A stretch of 38,031 nt of DNA from Bacteroidota bacterium (GTDB lineage Bacteria; Bacteroidota; Bacteroidia; Bacteroidales; Bacteroidaceae): the NCBI GenBank assembly GCA_023458215.1, contig JAEXAJ010000061.1, positions 1 through 38,031 on the forward strand. The letters run 5' to 3'. The notes beneath the pieces are model-generated. The model was given only the letters and a program-made list of their open reading frames with translations, was not told the origin of the DNA and searched no databases. Position numbers and translations under genes: made by a program. Positions 23,362-32,884 of this stretch are shown here, piece after piece (positions within the stretch are counted from its first letter, which is position 1; each line of letters starts with the position of its first letter).

Positions 23362-26097
23362 TTAGAAATTCACTTTTAGTCTAACATTGAACGTACGTCC
23401 AAATCCATAGAAAATACCATAAGCCGTCTGCCAGTCATGTTTTGCGCCATCAGTAGCATCAGTAATATACTCTTGATTGAACACGTTAGAAACGTTACCC
23501 GAAAGAATAGCCTTTACTTTACCGATATTGAAGTTATAGCGCGCATCCAAGTCTACAGTACATGCAGAGGGCACACGCCAAGGACTTTCATATACTTTGG
23601 TACCATTGGCAACAATGTCATTTGAACTGAATGCCCAGTCAGCATAAAGACGTGCATAGTAATTGAGGTTCACACCGACTTTAAAGTTCTTGTCCACCTT
23701 CACATCAGCTCCCAAAGCAGCAGTAGTTTGTGCAGAGTCGCCCACCTTTGTATTATCCAATACAATATTCATAGATGCGTGGTCTTCAGCCTGAATGCCG
23801 GATGCACGAACAATTCCCGCTTTACTCCAAGAAGCTACAGGCTGGCTGGTAGAGTCATAGAAATAACCCTTGGCTGTGCTGTCCCAACGCCAGTTACCGA
23901 TTGAGAACATACCTGTTACATCGAGCCAATGCAAGGGGCGAGCCACAAAGTCAAACTCAATACCATCGTGAATAGCATTTACACCACTCAGATTAAGGCT
24001 GACGCGATCAATAAGCACATTGTCATCTCCAATTACATCTACGCCCTTACTCATCGTCTTGTCCATCCATTTAGTATGGTAGATATTCAGATTAGCTGTC
24101 AGGAAAGTAGAGCGGAATCCATATCCCAATTCAGCCGAGAAAATCTTCTCGTTTACAGCATCGGGGTTAGTAGCATTGCTCGTTGTAGAGTTCAAAAATG
24201 CACCTTGCGAGAAGAAAGGAGCACGGCTGATATAACCAATGTTTCCAAACACGTTATGATTCTCGGTGATATTGTAATTCAAACCACCCTTTACGTTTGC
24301 TCCCCAAAAGTTCACCTTTGCCGACTTGGCATGTTCCGCATCATAATAGAAGCGGTCGTAACGCCAGTAAGCAGTATTAGAAACTGCTCCCGAAACGAAT
24401 GCACTCAATTTGCCTCGATTGTACTCCAACTGACCAAACACGCCCTCAGACATTGTAAATCCGTCATAATCACGATAAACCACATCGCCCACTTTCAATT
24501 TTTGGTTGATATAGGTAGCACCGGCAGCAGCAGCCTTGTTATTGGCAACCAACACATTGGAACGTGAAGAAGAATCAATATAGTAATTGCCACCATAGAG
24601 GTCAATAATTTCATTTGTATGCACACCTTTATAATAACGGAAGTCAACGCCTCCATAAAAATCAAAGTATTCACCGAATTTTGTAGTGTAGGTAGAAAGC
24701 AAACCATACCAGTTATGGTAGTTCTTACTCTTAGACATCACCATAACAGAACCGTTTTCGCTAGCTTGGTTTAAATCATAGATTTCATCGTAAGCAAACG
24801 TTCCATCATCTTTACGGAATGTCATATTGAGGCTGCCATAACTGCTACCATACCAATTATTACGATCTGCTGAAGTAAGTCCCTGACCGGAATAGCCATA
24901 ACCACGCCCGATTGATGCATACAATGCCGTACTTAAACTTGAAGTCTGATTAATCTGCCACAAATGGTTCAAAGAGAGTTGCGGTTTATTATATACATTA
25001 CGCACTGATACCTTTCGCTGACCATCGGGACCAAAACCATAACTAGGATTATATTTATATGGAGACTCGCCATTCATATACTTGTTTGCCACCGTCTGCC
25101 AGCCTTCAATAGTCAGTCCATCCTTTGAGTTACGCTGATTGTGCCATTGGGGTGAAGCAAAAGCCGTGAAAGACAACTGATGATTGTCATTGAATCGCTT
25201 AGTTAGATTTACAAACCAGTTATAAGCTTCAAATTCTGTACCTTGTATATATCCGTCACCCCAAGTCTTAGCACCCAGTAATGACAATGCCCAACCTTTC
25301 TTACTCATACCGGTAGAGACGTTAAACGCAATCTTATTATAACCATCGTTACCCAAAGCATAGGAAACACTACCCCCCTGGGTTACATCAGTAGTCTTCG
25401 TGATGATATTCAAGGAACCACCCACCGAAGGAGCTGCCACTTTGGATGCCCCCAAACCACGTTGGGTTTGCATGGAACGTGTCACATCAGACAAACCCGC
25501 CCAGTTTGACCAATACACACCACCCCACTCCATATCGTTCATGGGTACACCGTTCACCATCACAGCAATGTTTTCAGTCTTAAAACCACGCATGTTCAAT
25601 TTAGAGTCTCCGTAACCGCCGCCTTGCTTGGTGGCATATACACCCGGAGTAGATTTCAAAATTTCAGGAAATTCCTGTGTCCCCAGTTTTTCTTCAATAA
25701 ATACCGGATCGAGGGTAGATACTGCTACCGGAGTCTTACGTGCAACAGCTACTGAAGAAGTAATTGTAACGTCCGCCAACATTACAGCATCGGGTTGCAT
25801 TTTGATTACACCCAAATCTACAGAAGCGCCCTTCTGTGTCACCTTTTGTTTAAGGTCTTTATAGCCCACATACTTGAATATCAATGTGCCATTCGAAGCA
25901 ACACTTTGCTTGAAATAGCCATCAATGTCGGTCACCGATCCTTGTGAAGTACCGTCTACCATTACAGCAGCACCCACTAACGGTTCACCCGTTTCTGAAT
26001 CAACAAGCTGACCTCTCACTGTTGTCTGCGCAATTGCAGCGGTACAGAATACCGACAACACAGCAACCAACAGGAATTGAATTAGATTTTTTCTCAT
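23362..26097 (-). CDS. TonB-dependent receptor with CarboxypepD_reg-like domain
   Basis: 911 residues. Signal peptide 1-23; CarboxypepD_reg-like domain (about 25-110: VRGQLVDSETGEPLVGAAVMVDG, YVGYKDLK); plug domain (ILKSTPGVYATKQGGGYGDSKLNMRGFKTENIAVMVNGVPMNDMEWGGVYWSNWAGL, SVGGSLNIITK); then a long barrel that ends in the usual terminal Phe (NVRLKVNF). The plug pattern MNDMEWGGVYWSNW is characteristic of a TonB receptor subgroup common in Bacteroidales that is not SusC. It is first in an operon with the lipoprotein at 21415-23340. The substrate is not shown. Confidence 0.93.
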   Translation of the reverse strand: MRKNLIQFLLVAVLSVFCTAAIAQTTVRGQLVDSETGEPLVGAAVMVDGTSQGSVTDIDGYFKQSVASNGTLIFKYVGYKDLKQKVTQKGASVDLGVIKMQPDAVMLADVTITSSVAVARKTPVAVSTLDPVFIEEKLGTQEFPEILKSTPGVYATKQGGGYGDSKLNMRGFKTENIAVMVNGVPMNDMEWGGVYWSNWAGLSDVTRSMQTQRGLGASKVAAPSVGGSLNIITKTTDVTQGGSVSYALGNDGYNKIAFNVSTGMSKKGWALSLLGAKTWGDGYIQGTEFEAYNWFVNLTKRFNDNHQLSFTAFASPQWHNQRNSKDGLTIEGWQTVANKYMNGESPYKYNPSYGFGPDGQRKVSVRNVYNKPQLSLNHLWQINQTSSLSTALYASIGRGYGYSGQGLTSADRNNWYGSSYGSLNMTFRKDDGTFAYDEIYDLNQASENGSVMVMSKSKNYHNWYGLLSTYTTKFGEYFDFYGGVDFRYYKGVHTNEIIDLYGGNYYIDSSSRSNVLVANNKAAAAGATYINQKLKVGDVVYRDYDGFTMSEGVFGQLEYNRGKLSAFVSGAVSNTAYWRYDRFYYDAEHAKSAKVNFWGANVKGGLNYNITENHNVFGNIGYISRAPFFSQGAFLNSTTSNATNPDAVNEKIFSAELGYGFRSTFLTANLNIYHTKWMDKTMSKGVDVIGDDNVLIDRVSLNLSGVNAIHDGIEFDFVARPLHWLDVTGMFSIGNWRWDSTAKGYFYDSTSQPVASWSKAGIVRASGIQAEDHASMNIVLDNTKVGDSAQTTAALGADVKVDKNFKVGVNLNYYARLYADWAFSSNDIVANGTKVYESPWRVPSACTVDLDARYNFNIGKVKAILSGNVSNVFNQEYITDATDGAKHDWQTAYGIFYGFGRTFNVRLKVNF

Positions 26098-26155
26098 AAT
26101 TCTGTTTTTTGTTAATAGATAGTGTTAATTAAAGATTAAATTATGTTTCGAGTCG

Positions 26156-26163
26156 CAAATATA
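26156..26163 (-). promoter_or_regulatory. Predicted -7 box of the receptor/lipoprotein operon
   Basis: Minus strand TATATTTG matches TAnnTTTG, 59 bases upstream of the ATG; a minus-strand TTTG at 26189-26192 is a weak -33 candidate. Confidence 0.45.
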
Positions 26164-26241
26164 ATTAATATAAACCACATATATATTACAAATATGCTAC
26201 ATTTTTTTAGAGCGATAAAGCATATTTGAAACTTTTTTAAA

Positions 26242-26272
26242 CAAAAAAAGCCCCGCATTGTAGTGCGGAGCT
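26242..26272 (-). terminator. Terminator of ettA
   Basis: On the minus strand AGCTCCGCA pairs with TGCGGGGCT (one G-T pair) across a 6-nt loop, followed by seven T. It lies about 50 bases after the ettA stop. Confidence 0.9.
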
Positions 26273-26322
26273 TTCGTTTTGTCAACATGTTCAGATAGCT
26301 AGTATTCTGTATTTCACGAAAA

Positions 26323-28020
26323 TTAATCGTTCATAAGCTTTCTGTAACGTACTCGGGTCGGTTCTTCCTTGCCTAGACGTTTCTGTTTATTTTCCTCATA
26401 TTCCGAATAAGAACCTTCAAAGAAAAAGACATTAGAATCTCCTTCAAAAGCGAGGATGTGTGTACAAATACGGTCGAGGAACCAACGGTCGTGGCTGATT
26501 ACTACCGCACATCCGGCAAAATCTTCCAAACCTTCTTCGAGGGCACGGAGGGTATTTACGTCGATGTCATTGGTAGGTTCGTCCAGCAAAAGCACATTTC
26601 CTTCTTCTTTCAGGCAGAGCGCCAGGTGCAAGCGGTTACGTTCACCACCAGAGAGCACACCACAAAGTTTTTCCTGATCGCCACCCGAGAAGTTGAAACG
26701 TGATAAGTAAGCACGGGCATTGATATCACGTCCACCCATACGGATCAGTTCCGTTCCGCCGGAGATCACTTGATAAACACTCTTGTTAGGATCAATGTCT
26801 TTATGCTGTTGGTCTACGTATGCCACTTTTACAGTTTCGCCCACTTCAAACTCGCCCTTGTCTGCCGTTTCCAATCCCATGATAAGACGGAAAAGAGTAG
26901 TTTTACCGGCACCGTTGGGACCGATAATACCTACGATACCATTGGGCGGAAGCATGAAGTTGAGATCATCAAAGAGTAGTTTGTCGCCAAAGGCTTTGGC
27001 TACATGCTTGGCTTCGATCACCTTGTTGCCCAAACGAGGACCGTTGGGAATGAATATTTCGAGCTTTTCTTCCTTTTCCTTGATGTCTTCGTTCATCAGT
27101 TTATCGTATGAATTCAAACGGGCTTTACCTTTAGCCTGACGGGCTTTAGGAGCCATTCGCACCCAGTCGAGCTCTCGCTCAAGGGTTTTACGACGCTTGC
27201 TGGCAGTCTTTTCTTCCATCTCCATGCGTTTGGTCTTCTGTTCCAACCAACTGGAGTAGTTGCCTTTCCAGGGGATGCCTTCGCCACGGTCGAGTTCGAG
27301 AATCCATCCGGCCACGTGGTCGAGGAAGTAACGGTCGTGGGTAACGGCAATCACCGTACCCTCGTATTGCTGAAGATGTTGCTCCAACCAGTCGATAGAT
27401 TCGGCATCGAGGTGGTTGGTAGGCTCATCGAGCAAAAGCACATCGGGTTTCTGCAACAATAACCGGCAAAGAGCTACACGGCGGCGCTCACCACCTGAAA
27501 GATGTTCCACCGATTGGTCTTCGGGCGGACAACGCAAAGCATCCATGGCACGTTCCAGTTTGCTATCCAGGTTCCAGGCGTCGGTAGCGTCGATGATGTC
27601 CTGCAATTCGCCCTGGCGGGAGAAGAGCTTGTCCATCTTGTCCTGATCTTCATAATATTCGGGCAAGCCGAACTTCTGATTGATTTCTTCGTATTCGCTG
27701 AGGGCATCCACAATGGGTTGCACGCCTTCCATAACGATTTCTTTTACGGTCTTTGAAGGGTCGAGGTACGGTTCCTGCGCCAAGTATCCCACTGAATACC
27801 CCGGTGAGAACACCACTTCGCCCTGATAGGATTTGTCTAATCCGGCGATAATCTTGAGCAAGGTCGATTTACCCGAACCGTTCAGACCGATGATACCGAT
27901 CTTCGCTCCGTAGAAGAACGAGAGGTAAATGTTCTTCAATACCTGCTTGTTATTCTGTGGAATGGTCTTGTGCAACCCTACCATTGAAAAAATAATCTTC
28001 TTATCGTCAACTGTTGCCAT
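26323..28020 (-). CDS. ettA: Energy-dependent translational throttle protein EttA (ABC-F)
   Basis: 565 residues, close to the family length. Two ABC cassettes: the first has Walker A GLNGSGKST, signature LSGGERRRVAL and Walker B VLLLDEPTNHLD; the second has GPNGAGKTT, LSGGERNRLHLAL and LLLDEPTNDID. Between them lies the long charged P-site-tRNA-interaction linker (about 240-320: KTKRMEMEEKTASKRRKTLERELDWVRMAPKARQAKGKARLNSYDKL). The linker and the second-cassette LSGGERNRLHLA motif separate EttA from Uup or YheS. EttA binds the ribosomal E site and gates the first elongation step according to the ATP/ADP ratio. Monocistronic, with a -7 box at 28072. Confidence 0.96.
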   Translation of the reverse strand: MATVDDKKIIFSMVGLHKTIPQNNKQVLKNIYLSFFYGAKIGIIGLNGSGKSTLLKIIAGLDKSYQGEVVFSPGYSVGYLAQEPYLDPSKTVKEIVMEGVQPIVDALSEYEEINQKFGLPEYYEDQDKMDKLFSRQGELQDIIDATDAWNLDSKLERAMDALRCPPEDQSVEHLSGGERRRVALCRLLLQKPDVLLLDEPTNHLDAESIDWLEQHLQQYEGTVIAVTHDRYFLDHVAGWILELDRGEGIPWKGNYSSWLEQKTKRMEMEEKTASKRRKTLERELDWVRMAPKARQAKGKARLNSYDKLMNEDIKEKEEKLEIFIPNGPRLGNKVIEAKHVAKAFGDKLLFDDLNFMLPPNGIVGIIGPNGAGKTTLFRLIMGLETADKGEFEVGETVKVAYVDQQHKDIDPNKSVYQVISGGTELIRMGGRDINARAYLSRFNFSGGDQEKLCGVLSGGERNRLHLALCLKEEGNVLLLDEPTNDIDVNTLRALEEGLEDFAGCAVVISHDRWFLDRICTHILAFEGDSNVFFFEGSYSEYEENKQKRLGKEEPTRVRYRKLMND

Positions 28021-28071
28021 AGAAAATTTGTTATATATATTAATGAATGTTCAAAAACAATTATCAGGTAG

Positions 28072-28079
28072 CAAAAGTA
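28072..28079 (-). promoter_or_regulatory. Predicted -7 box of ettA
   Basis: Minus strand TACTTTTG matches TAnnTTTG, 52 bases upstream of the ettA ATG. Confidence 0.45.
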
Positions 28080-28185
28080 CACGATAATTCGGGAATCACA
28101 AAGAAAAACATCACAATGTAATTTATATGACAGTGTTTCCCCATGTAATCAGTTACTTTTATATCAAACTCTAAATTTATTGCCC

Positions 28186-29730
28186 ATGAAAGAACTACTT
28201 GCACGGCTGGAGGAAATGAACCGGTCAGCCGAAAAAGGTGGCGGCGATGCCCGCATCGAGAAACAACACGCTGCCGGCAAACTTACCGCACGCGAACGTA
28301 TCGACCTACTTCTTGAAAAAGGGTCGTTCATCGAACTGGACAAGTTGGTGACCCACAAATGCACCGACTTCGGTATGGAAAAACAAAAGTTTCAAGGAGA
28401 CGGCGTAGTCACCGGATATGGCATGATAGGCAAACGCCTGGTTTATGTCTTTGCGCAAGACTTCACCGTATTTGGCGGTGCACTCTCCGAAACCCACGCC
28501 AAGAAGATTTGCAAGGTGATGGATATGGCTATGCAGATGGGTGCTCCCGTCATCGGACTGAATGATTCGGGCGGCGCACGCATACAGGAAGGCGTTCGCT
28601 CACTGGCCGGTTACGCCGAGATTTTCCTCCGCAACTCGTTGGCTTCGGGGGTGATTCCACAGATTAGCGCCATCATGGGCCCGTGTGCGGGTGGTGCGGT
28701 TTACTCTCCTGCGCTGACGGACTTTATCCTGATGGTGAAAGATTCGGGCTATATGTTCATCACAGGTCCCGATGTAGTGAAAAGCGTCACCCAAGAGGAG
28801 GTGACGAAAGATGAACTGGGCGGTAGCGACGTGCACAGCACGAAATCGGGTGTGGCCCATCTGACTGCCGAAAACGACATCGAATGTATCAATTATATCC
28901 GCGAACTGATTTCTTACCTGCCGGGCAACAACATGGAAGAGCCGCCTTTTGTAGCCACCACCGACTCCCCCACCCGACTGACTCCGGAACTGGCCAACCT
29001 CGTTCCCGCCAACCCTAACCAGCCCTACGACATCAAGGAAATGATACGCGCCGTAGCCGACGACAATAATTTCTTTGAATTGCAAGAAGAATTTGCCCGC
29101 AATATCGTCATCGGTTACATCCGTCTGAACGGTAAGACCATCGGCGTGGTAGCCAACCAGCCTTTGGCATTGGCAGGCACGCTGGACATCAACGCGTCTA
29201 TCAAAGCCGCCCGTTTCGTTCGTTTCTGCGATGCGTTCAACATTCCGCTGCTGACGCTCGAAGATGTTCCGGGCTTCCTTCCGGGAGTGGACCAGGAATA
29301 CGGCGGTATTATTCGCAACGGTGCCAAGTTGCTGTACGCCTATTGCGAGGCAACCGTTCCGAAGGTTACTGTTATCACCCGCAAGGCCTACGGTGGTGCT
29401 TATTGCGTAATGAGCTCCAAGCATATCCGCGGCGACGTGAACCTCGCCTTCCCTACTGCTGAGATTGCCGTAATGGGTCCCGATGGTGCCGTAAACATCC
29501 TCTTCCGCAAAGACATCGACGCCGCCAAAGACTCCGACGCCAAGCGCAAAGAGTTGCAAGACGACTACCGCGACAAGTTTGCCAACCCTTACCGTGCCGC
29601 CGAACTGGGTTATGTAGACGAGGTGATCGACCCCGCCATCACCCGTCTGCGACTGATACGTAGCTTCGAGATGCTTGCCAACAAGCGGCAGTCCAATCCG
29701 CCCAAGAAACATTCTAATCTACCTTTATAA
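28186..29730 (+). CDS. Acyl-CoA carboxylase carboxyltransferase subunit (propionyl-/methylmalonyl-CoA type)
   Basis: 514 residues from ATG 28186; the TTG two codons earlier (28180) is a weaker start. Crotonase-like N and C domains: [14 protein letters not shown] with [13 protein letters not shown] form the acyl-CoA oxyanion hole; [15 protein letters not shown] and [16 protein letters not shown] form the biotin-side half. The layout matches PCCB and MmdA more than AccD. At the position where propionyl-CoA carboxylases have Asp (KAYGGAYDVM) this protein has Cys407, so substrate preference cannot be assigned. In Bacteroidales this complex interconverts methylmalonyl-CoA and propionyl-CoA in propionate formation. 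It heads an operon with the biotin carboxylase (20 bases on) and the biotin carrier. Confidence 0.92.
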   Translation: MKELLARLEEMNRSAEKGGGDARIEKQHAAGKLTARERIDLLLEKGSFIELDKLVTHKCTDFGMEKQKFQGDGVVTGYGMIGKRLVYVFAQDFTVFGGALSETHAKKICKVMDMAMQMGAPVIGLNDSGGARIQEGVRSLAGYAEIFLRNSLASGVIPQISAIMGPCAGGAVYSPALTDFILMVKDSGYMFITGPDVVKSVTQEEVTKDELGGSDVHSTKSGVAHLTAENDIECINYIRELISYLPGNNMEEPPFVATTDSPTRLTPELANLVPANPNQPYDIKEMIRAVADDNNFFELQEEFARNIVIGYIRLNGKTIGVVANQPLALAGTLDINASIKAARFVRFCDAFNIPLLTLEDVPGFLPGVDQEYGGIIRNGAKLLYAYCEATVPKVTVITRKAYGGAYCVMSSKHIRGDVNLAFPTAEIAVMGPDGAVNILFRKDIDAAKDSDAKRKELQDDYRDKFANPYRAAELGYVDEVIDPAITRLRLIRSFEMLANKRQSNPPKKHSNLPL

Positions 29731-29750
29731 TATAGCCGGAGGAAATAGTT

Positions 29751-31262
29751 ATGATAAAAAAAATATTAGTAGCCAACCGTGGCGAAATAGCCATGCGCAT
29801 CTTCCGCACCTGCCGTGTAATGAACATCGCCACCGTAGCCATCTATACGCGTGTAGACCGTGGCGCCCTGCACGTGCGCTATGCCGAAGAAGCTTATTGC
29901 ATCTCTGACTCTGACGAAGATACCTCGTACCTGAAACCCGAAAAGATTCTGGCCATCGCCAAGAAGACGGGAGCAGCCATCCATCCGGGTTACGGATTCC
30001 TCTCGGAGAATGCCGACTTTGCCCGCCGCTGCGAGGAAGAAGGTGTGATCTTCATAGGCCCCAGTGCCGATATCATCGCCAAAATGGGCATCAAGACCGA
30101 AGCCCGCAAGATAATGCGCGAAGCCGGACTGCCCATCGTACCCGGCACGGAGACTCCCGTGAAGGGCGTCAACGAAGCCAAGAAGGTGGCCAACGAAGTA
30201 GGCTACCCTATCATGCTGAAAGCCCTTGCAGGCGGTGGCGGTAAAGGTATGCGACTGGTTCGCTCGGAAGAAGAAATGGAAACCGCCCTGCGCGTATCGC
30301 AATCGGAAGCGGGAACCTCCTTCGGCAACGATGCCGTCTATATAGAGAAGTACATCGAAAATCCGCATCACATCGAAGTGCAGATTTTGGGCGATAAGTA
30401 CGGCAATGTCATTCATCTGTACGAACGCGAGTGCTCCATACAGCGCCGCAATCAGAAGGTAATCGAAGAGTGTCCTTCGCCTTTCGTGAAAGATGAAACC
30501 CGAAAGAAGATGTTCAAAGTAGCCGTGGAAGCGTGCAAGAAGATAGGTTATTACAGCGCCGGTACGCTGGAATTTATGATGGACAAGGATCAGAACTTCT
30601 ACTTCCTGGAAATGAATACCCGCTTGCAAGTGGAACATCCGGTGACGGAGGAGTGTACGGGTGTCGACCTGGTGCGCGACATGATTCTTGTTGCGGGCGG
30701 AAATCGTTTGCCCTACAAACAAGAGGATATCGAGTTTCGTGGTGCCGCCATCGAATGCCGCATCTACGCCGAAGACCCGGTGAATAATTTCATGCCTTCA
30801 CCCGGCATCATCACCGTACGCGAGGCTCCCGAAGGACGTAACGTCCGTCTTGACAGCGCCGTTTACGCCGGCTTTGAAGTGTCTTTGCACTACGACCCGA
30901 TGATTGCCAAACTCTGCTGTTCGGGGCGTAACCGTGCCTCGGCCATCTCCAGCATGGCGCGTGCGTTGCGTGAGTATAAGATACTGGGCATCAAGACCAC
31001 CATCCCCTTCCACCAGCGAGTGCTCAAGAACGAGGCTTTCCTAAAAGGCGATTACGACACCACCTTCATCGACACCCGTTTCGACAAAGAGGACATGAAG
31101 CGCCGGCAGAATACCGACCCCACCGTTGCCTTGATAGCTGCCGCTCTGAAACACTTCGAGGAAGAGAAAGAGGCAGCCTCTCGTGCCACGACATTGCCCG
31201 TTGTGGGCGATTCGCTTTGGAAGTATTACGGCAAGTTACAACTCACTGCCAACAATTATTAA
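29751..31262 (+). CDS. Biotin carboxylase subunit of acyl-CoA/pyruvate carboxylase
   Basis: 503 residues, ATP-grasp fold. N-terminal VANRGEIAMRIFRTCR, glycine-rich ATP loop KALAGGGGKGMRLV, IEVQILGDKYGNVIHLYERECSIQRRNQKVIEE, catalytic Glu/Asn region FLEMNTRLQVEHPVTEE, and the C-terminal lid (FRGAAIECRIYAEDP, SPGIITVREAPEG, HYDPMIAKL). The ~55-residue extension after the core (from ~450) is longer than E. coli AccC and may contact the carrier or the other subunits. An SD-like GGAGGAAA lies just upstream of the ATG. It carboxylates the biotin of the carrier encoded next; whether it also feeds the carboxyltransferase at 3899-5674 is an open question. Confidence 0.95.
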   Translation: MIKKILVANRGEIAMRIFRTCRVMNIATVAIYTRVDRGALHVRYAEEAYCISDSDEDTSYLKPEKILAIAKKTGAAIHPGYGFLSENADFARRCEEEGVIFIGPSADIIAKMGIKTEARKIMREAGLPIVPGTETPVKGVNEAKKVANEVGYPIMLKALAGGGGKGMRLVRSEEEMETALRVSQSEAGTSFGNDAVYIEKYIENPHHIEVQILGDKYGNVIHLYERECSIQRRNQKVIEECPSPFVKDETRKKMFKVAVEACKKIGYYSAGTLEFMMDKDQNFYFLEMNTRLQVEHPVTEECTGVDLVRDMILVAGGNRLPYKQEDIEFRGAAIECRIYAEDPVNNFMPSPGIITVREAPEGRNVRLDSAVYAGFEVSLHYDPMIAKLCCSGRNRASAISSMARALREYKILGIKTTIPFHQRVLKNEAFLKGDYDTTFIDTRFDKEDMKRRQNTDPTVALIAAALKHFEEEKEAASRATTLPVVGDSLWKYYGKLQLTANNY

Positions 31263-31297
31263 TCCCGTCCCCTGCGGACGGATAAACCGACAGAAGT

Positions 31298-31822
31298 ATG
31301 AATACCATATTAGGAACCTATTACGCCAAAATACAGGACATGCCCGACAGCGAGTACAAAATTGAGATACTCGAAGATGGCCCTGTGAAGAAAGTAGCCG
31401 TGAATGGCACTGTCTACGAGGTGGATTATAACGTAGGTGGCGACTCCATCTACTCCATTATCATCAATAATCATTCCCATGGCGTGCAGATCTCTCCCAT
31501 CTCCCACTCCGCCTACACCATCATGAACAAAGGCGAGCTTTTTCAGATAGAGCTGAAAAGTGAATTGGAGAAATACCACAATGCACGTAGCAGCAGTGAT
31601 ACCGCCGGTCGCCAAGTTGTGGAAACTCCCATGCCGGGAGTTATCTTGAAAGTGTATGTGAAGAAGGGCGACGAAGTAAAACGTGGTGATCCCCTCTGCG
31701 TCCTAATGGCCATGAAGATGGAAAATGAGATCCGTGCCACTGCCGATGGTACTGTTAAGGAAATCTTCATAGAAGAAGGTGCAAAGGTAGGACTGAACGA
31801 ACGGATTATGATTGTGGAGTAA
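31298..31822 (+). CDS. Biotin carboxyl carrier protein subunit
   Basis: 174 residues. The C-terminal ~70 residues are a biotinyl domain: ETPMPGVILKVYVKKGDEVKRGDPLCVLMAMKMENEIRATADGTVKEIF, with the biotin site Lys140 in AMKM. The first ~100 residues are a strand-rich domain without a known motif, probably the scaffold that docks it to the carboxylase. The Ser/Asp/Thr linker before PMPG (SSSDTAGRQVVE) resembles carrier linkers elsewhere. It is the third gene of the operon (35 bases after the biotin carboxylase). It is the only biotin carrier with an intact AMKM motif in the window. Confidence 0.95.
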   Translation: MNTILGTYYAKIQDMPDSEYKIEILEDGPVKKVAVNGTVYEVDYNVGGDSIYSIIINNHSHGVQISPISHSAYTIMNKGELFQIELKSELEKYHNARSSSDTAGRQVVETPMPGVILKVYVKKGDEVKRGDPLCVLMAMKMENEIRATADGTVKEIFIEEGAKVGLNERIMIVE

Positions 31823-31929
31823 ACAGATAATTATTGTGATGCAAGCGAATCATAGTTATGAGATAAACGGATTATGAATGCTGAATAATCAGAAAATAAT
31901 CGCTGTTTAAATAGTCACATATTCATCAG

Positions 31930-31995
31930 TAAGAAGAGAAATGTTTAGTCGTTTCAGAAGTATTTCCGGAATCATTCTACTCATTTCTCTTCTTA
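31930..31995. repeat. 14-bp perfect inverted repeat downstream of the carboxylase operon
   Basis: TAAGAAGAGAAATG (31930-31943) and CATTTCTCTTCTTA (31982-31995) are exact reverse complements with a 38-nt loop. No T tract follows, so simple intrinsic termination is not supported. Confidence 0.75.
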
Positions 31996-32325
31996 TATGG
32001 CCTCTAATCGCAGATATTTCATCAAATAACATTTTGTCATTTTGTATTTTCTAACACACAAAGAGATAGATATTTGCTGCCCCATCAAGCATGCGCACAT
32101 AAAAATAGATTCTAAGGCAACAGATAAAAATCACATCAACATCAAACCTTACAAATTAGTATTCACTTGCTATAATCCAAGTCGAATATGCCTTCAAACA
32201 GTCAGACCAAACCCTCCTTTATCATCCAAACGTCTACTCCCCATACGGCCATAATATTTTCTCAATAAGAGAAATAGACTTCCCATTTCATAGCATGCTA
32301 AGCTCTGTATCTCCGAAAAAGCATG

Positions 32326-32457
32326 ATGCATTTACTTCGAACATATCATCTGTTTACAAGAAATACATTATCTGTTCGCAAGAAATATATTATCTGTTTA
32401 CACAAAACATATTCTTTGTTTGCAAGATATTAATACTTTGCTTACTCGAAGTTAACA
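32326..32457. repeat. 22-bp tandem array B, four clear units with one decayed unit on each side
   Basis: Unit starts are 32326, 32348, 32370, 32392, 32414 and 32436. The middle units share ATCTGTTTACAAGAAAT-type sequence; the core is close to TCTGTTTGCAA. Spacing is exactly 22 bp through the array, and the outer units are decayed. It is 285 bp upstream of the tRNA-Lys gene. Array A at 6676-6785 has the same period and a similar core. Confidence 0.8.
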
Positions 32458-32708
32458 TCGTAAACTATCCTTTTGCATAAACCACGCATTTACTGCAAAA
32501 ATAGAACATATTCATGCAGAAATACATGCAGAAAATATCTATTTCATCTAAATCACAAAAACGCAATATTACTATTTTCAATATAAAAACTATAATATTG
32601 ATATAATTTTAAATATTTTTCAATCATAAAGATATTCACATTTCCTTTACCTAATCATTTCTACAACAAAAAAAGTCCTGCTTATTTCTTTATTTCTAAA
32701 AATAATCC

Positions 32709-32716
32709 TATCTTTG
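32709..32716 (+). promoter_or_regulatory. Predicted promoter of the tRNA-Lys gene
   Basis: TATCTTTG fits the -7 consensus TAnnTTTG, 26 bases before the tRNA 5' end. No exact TTTG -33 box is present at the expected distance; the area is T-rich. Confidence 0.55.
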
Positions 32717-32742
32717 CACCCGCTTAACAGCAATAAAGGATT

Positions 32743-32815
32743 GATTCGCTAGCTCAGCAGGTAGAGCACAACACTTTTAATGTTGGGGTCTTGGGTTCGA
32801 ACCCCAAGCGGATCA
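32743..32815 (+). tRNA. tRNA-Lys (anticodon UUU)
   Basis: The acceptor stem GATTCGC/GCGGATC closes with one G-U pair and discriminator A at 32815. The D arm has GCTCAGCAGGTAGAGC; the anticodon stem CAACA/TGTTG encloses CTTTTAA, so the anticodon is TTT. The T arm TTGGGTTCGAACCCCAA is perfect, and CCA is not encoded. The tRNA is intact, as expected if an element that used its 3' end as attB restored the gene. Confidence 0.97.
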
Positions 32816-32839
32816 CTGAAACAAGATGAAAAATAAAGT

Positions 32840-32878
32840 AAATCCCTGATAGTCAACCACTATCGGGGATTTCTTTTT
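32840..32878 (+). terminator. Strong intrinsic terminator after tRNA-Lys
   Basis: AAATCCC/GGGATTT outer stem and GATAGT/ACTATC inner stem joined by one T-G pair, loop CAACC, followed by CTTTTT. It ends tRNA transcription and insulates the integrase gene. Confidence 0.93.
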
Positions 32879-32884
32879 CCCCTC

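Larger units (their letters stand above)
31823..32742. other. 920-bp AT-rich gap without a convincing gene
   Basis: No long ORF has a plausible start and composition; the small ORFs at 32042-32254 and 32295-32480 (the latter over the 22-bp array) look like chance. Visible items: a near-repeat of the carrier gene's 3' end (31802 and 31868, both CGGATTATGA), a 14-bp inverted repeat (31930-31943 with 31982-31995), a 22-bp tandem array (32326-32457) and the tRNA promoter near 32709. The inverted repeat may end carboxylase transcription, although no T tract follows it. Confidence 0.6.

Noticed and set aside
21415..26097. SusCD pair of a polysaccharide utilisation locus
   Set aside because: The lipoprotein lacks SusD-type features, the receptor plug is not SusC-type, and no glycoside hydrolase genes are nearby.
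32042..32480. Two small ORFs in the gap before tRNA-Lys
   Set aside because: No family pattern or promoter; the second runs over the 22-bp array, whose period does not fit a reading frame.
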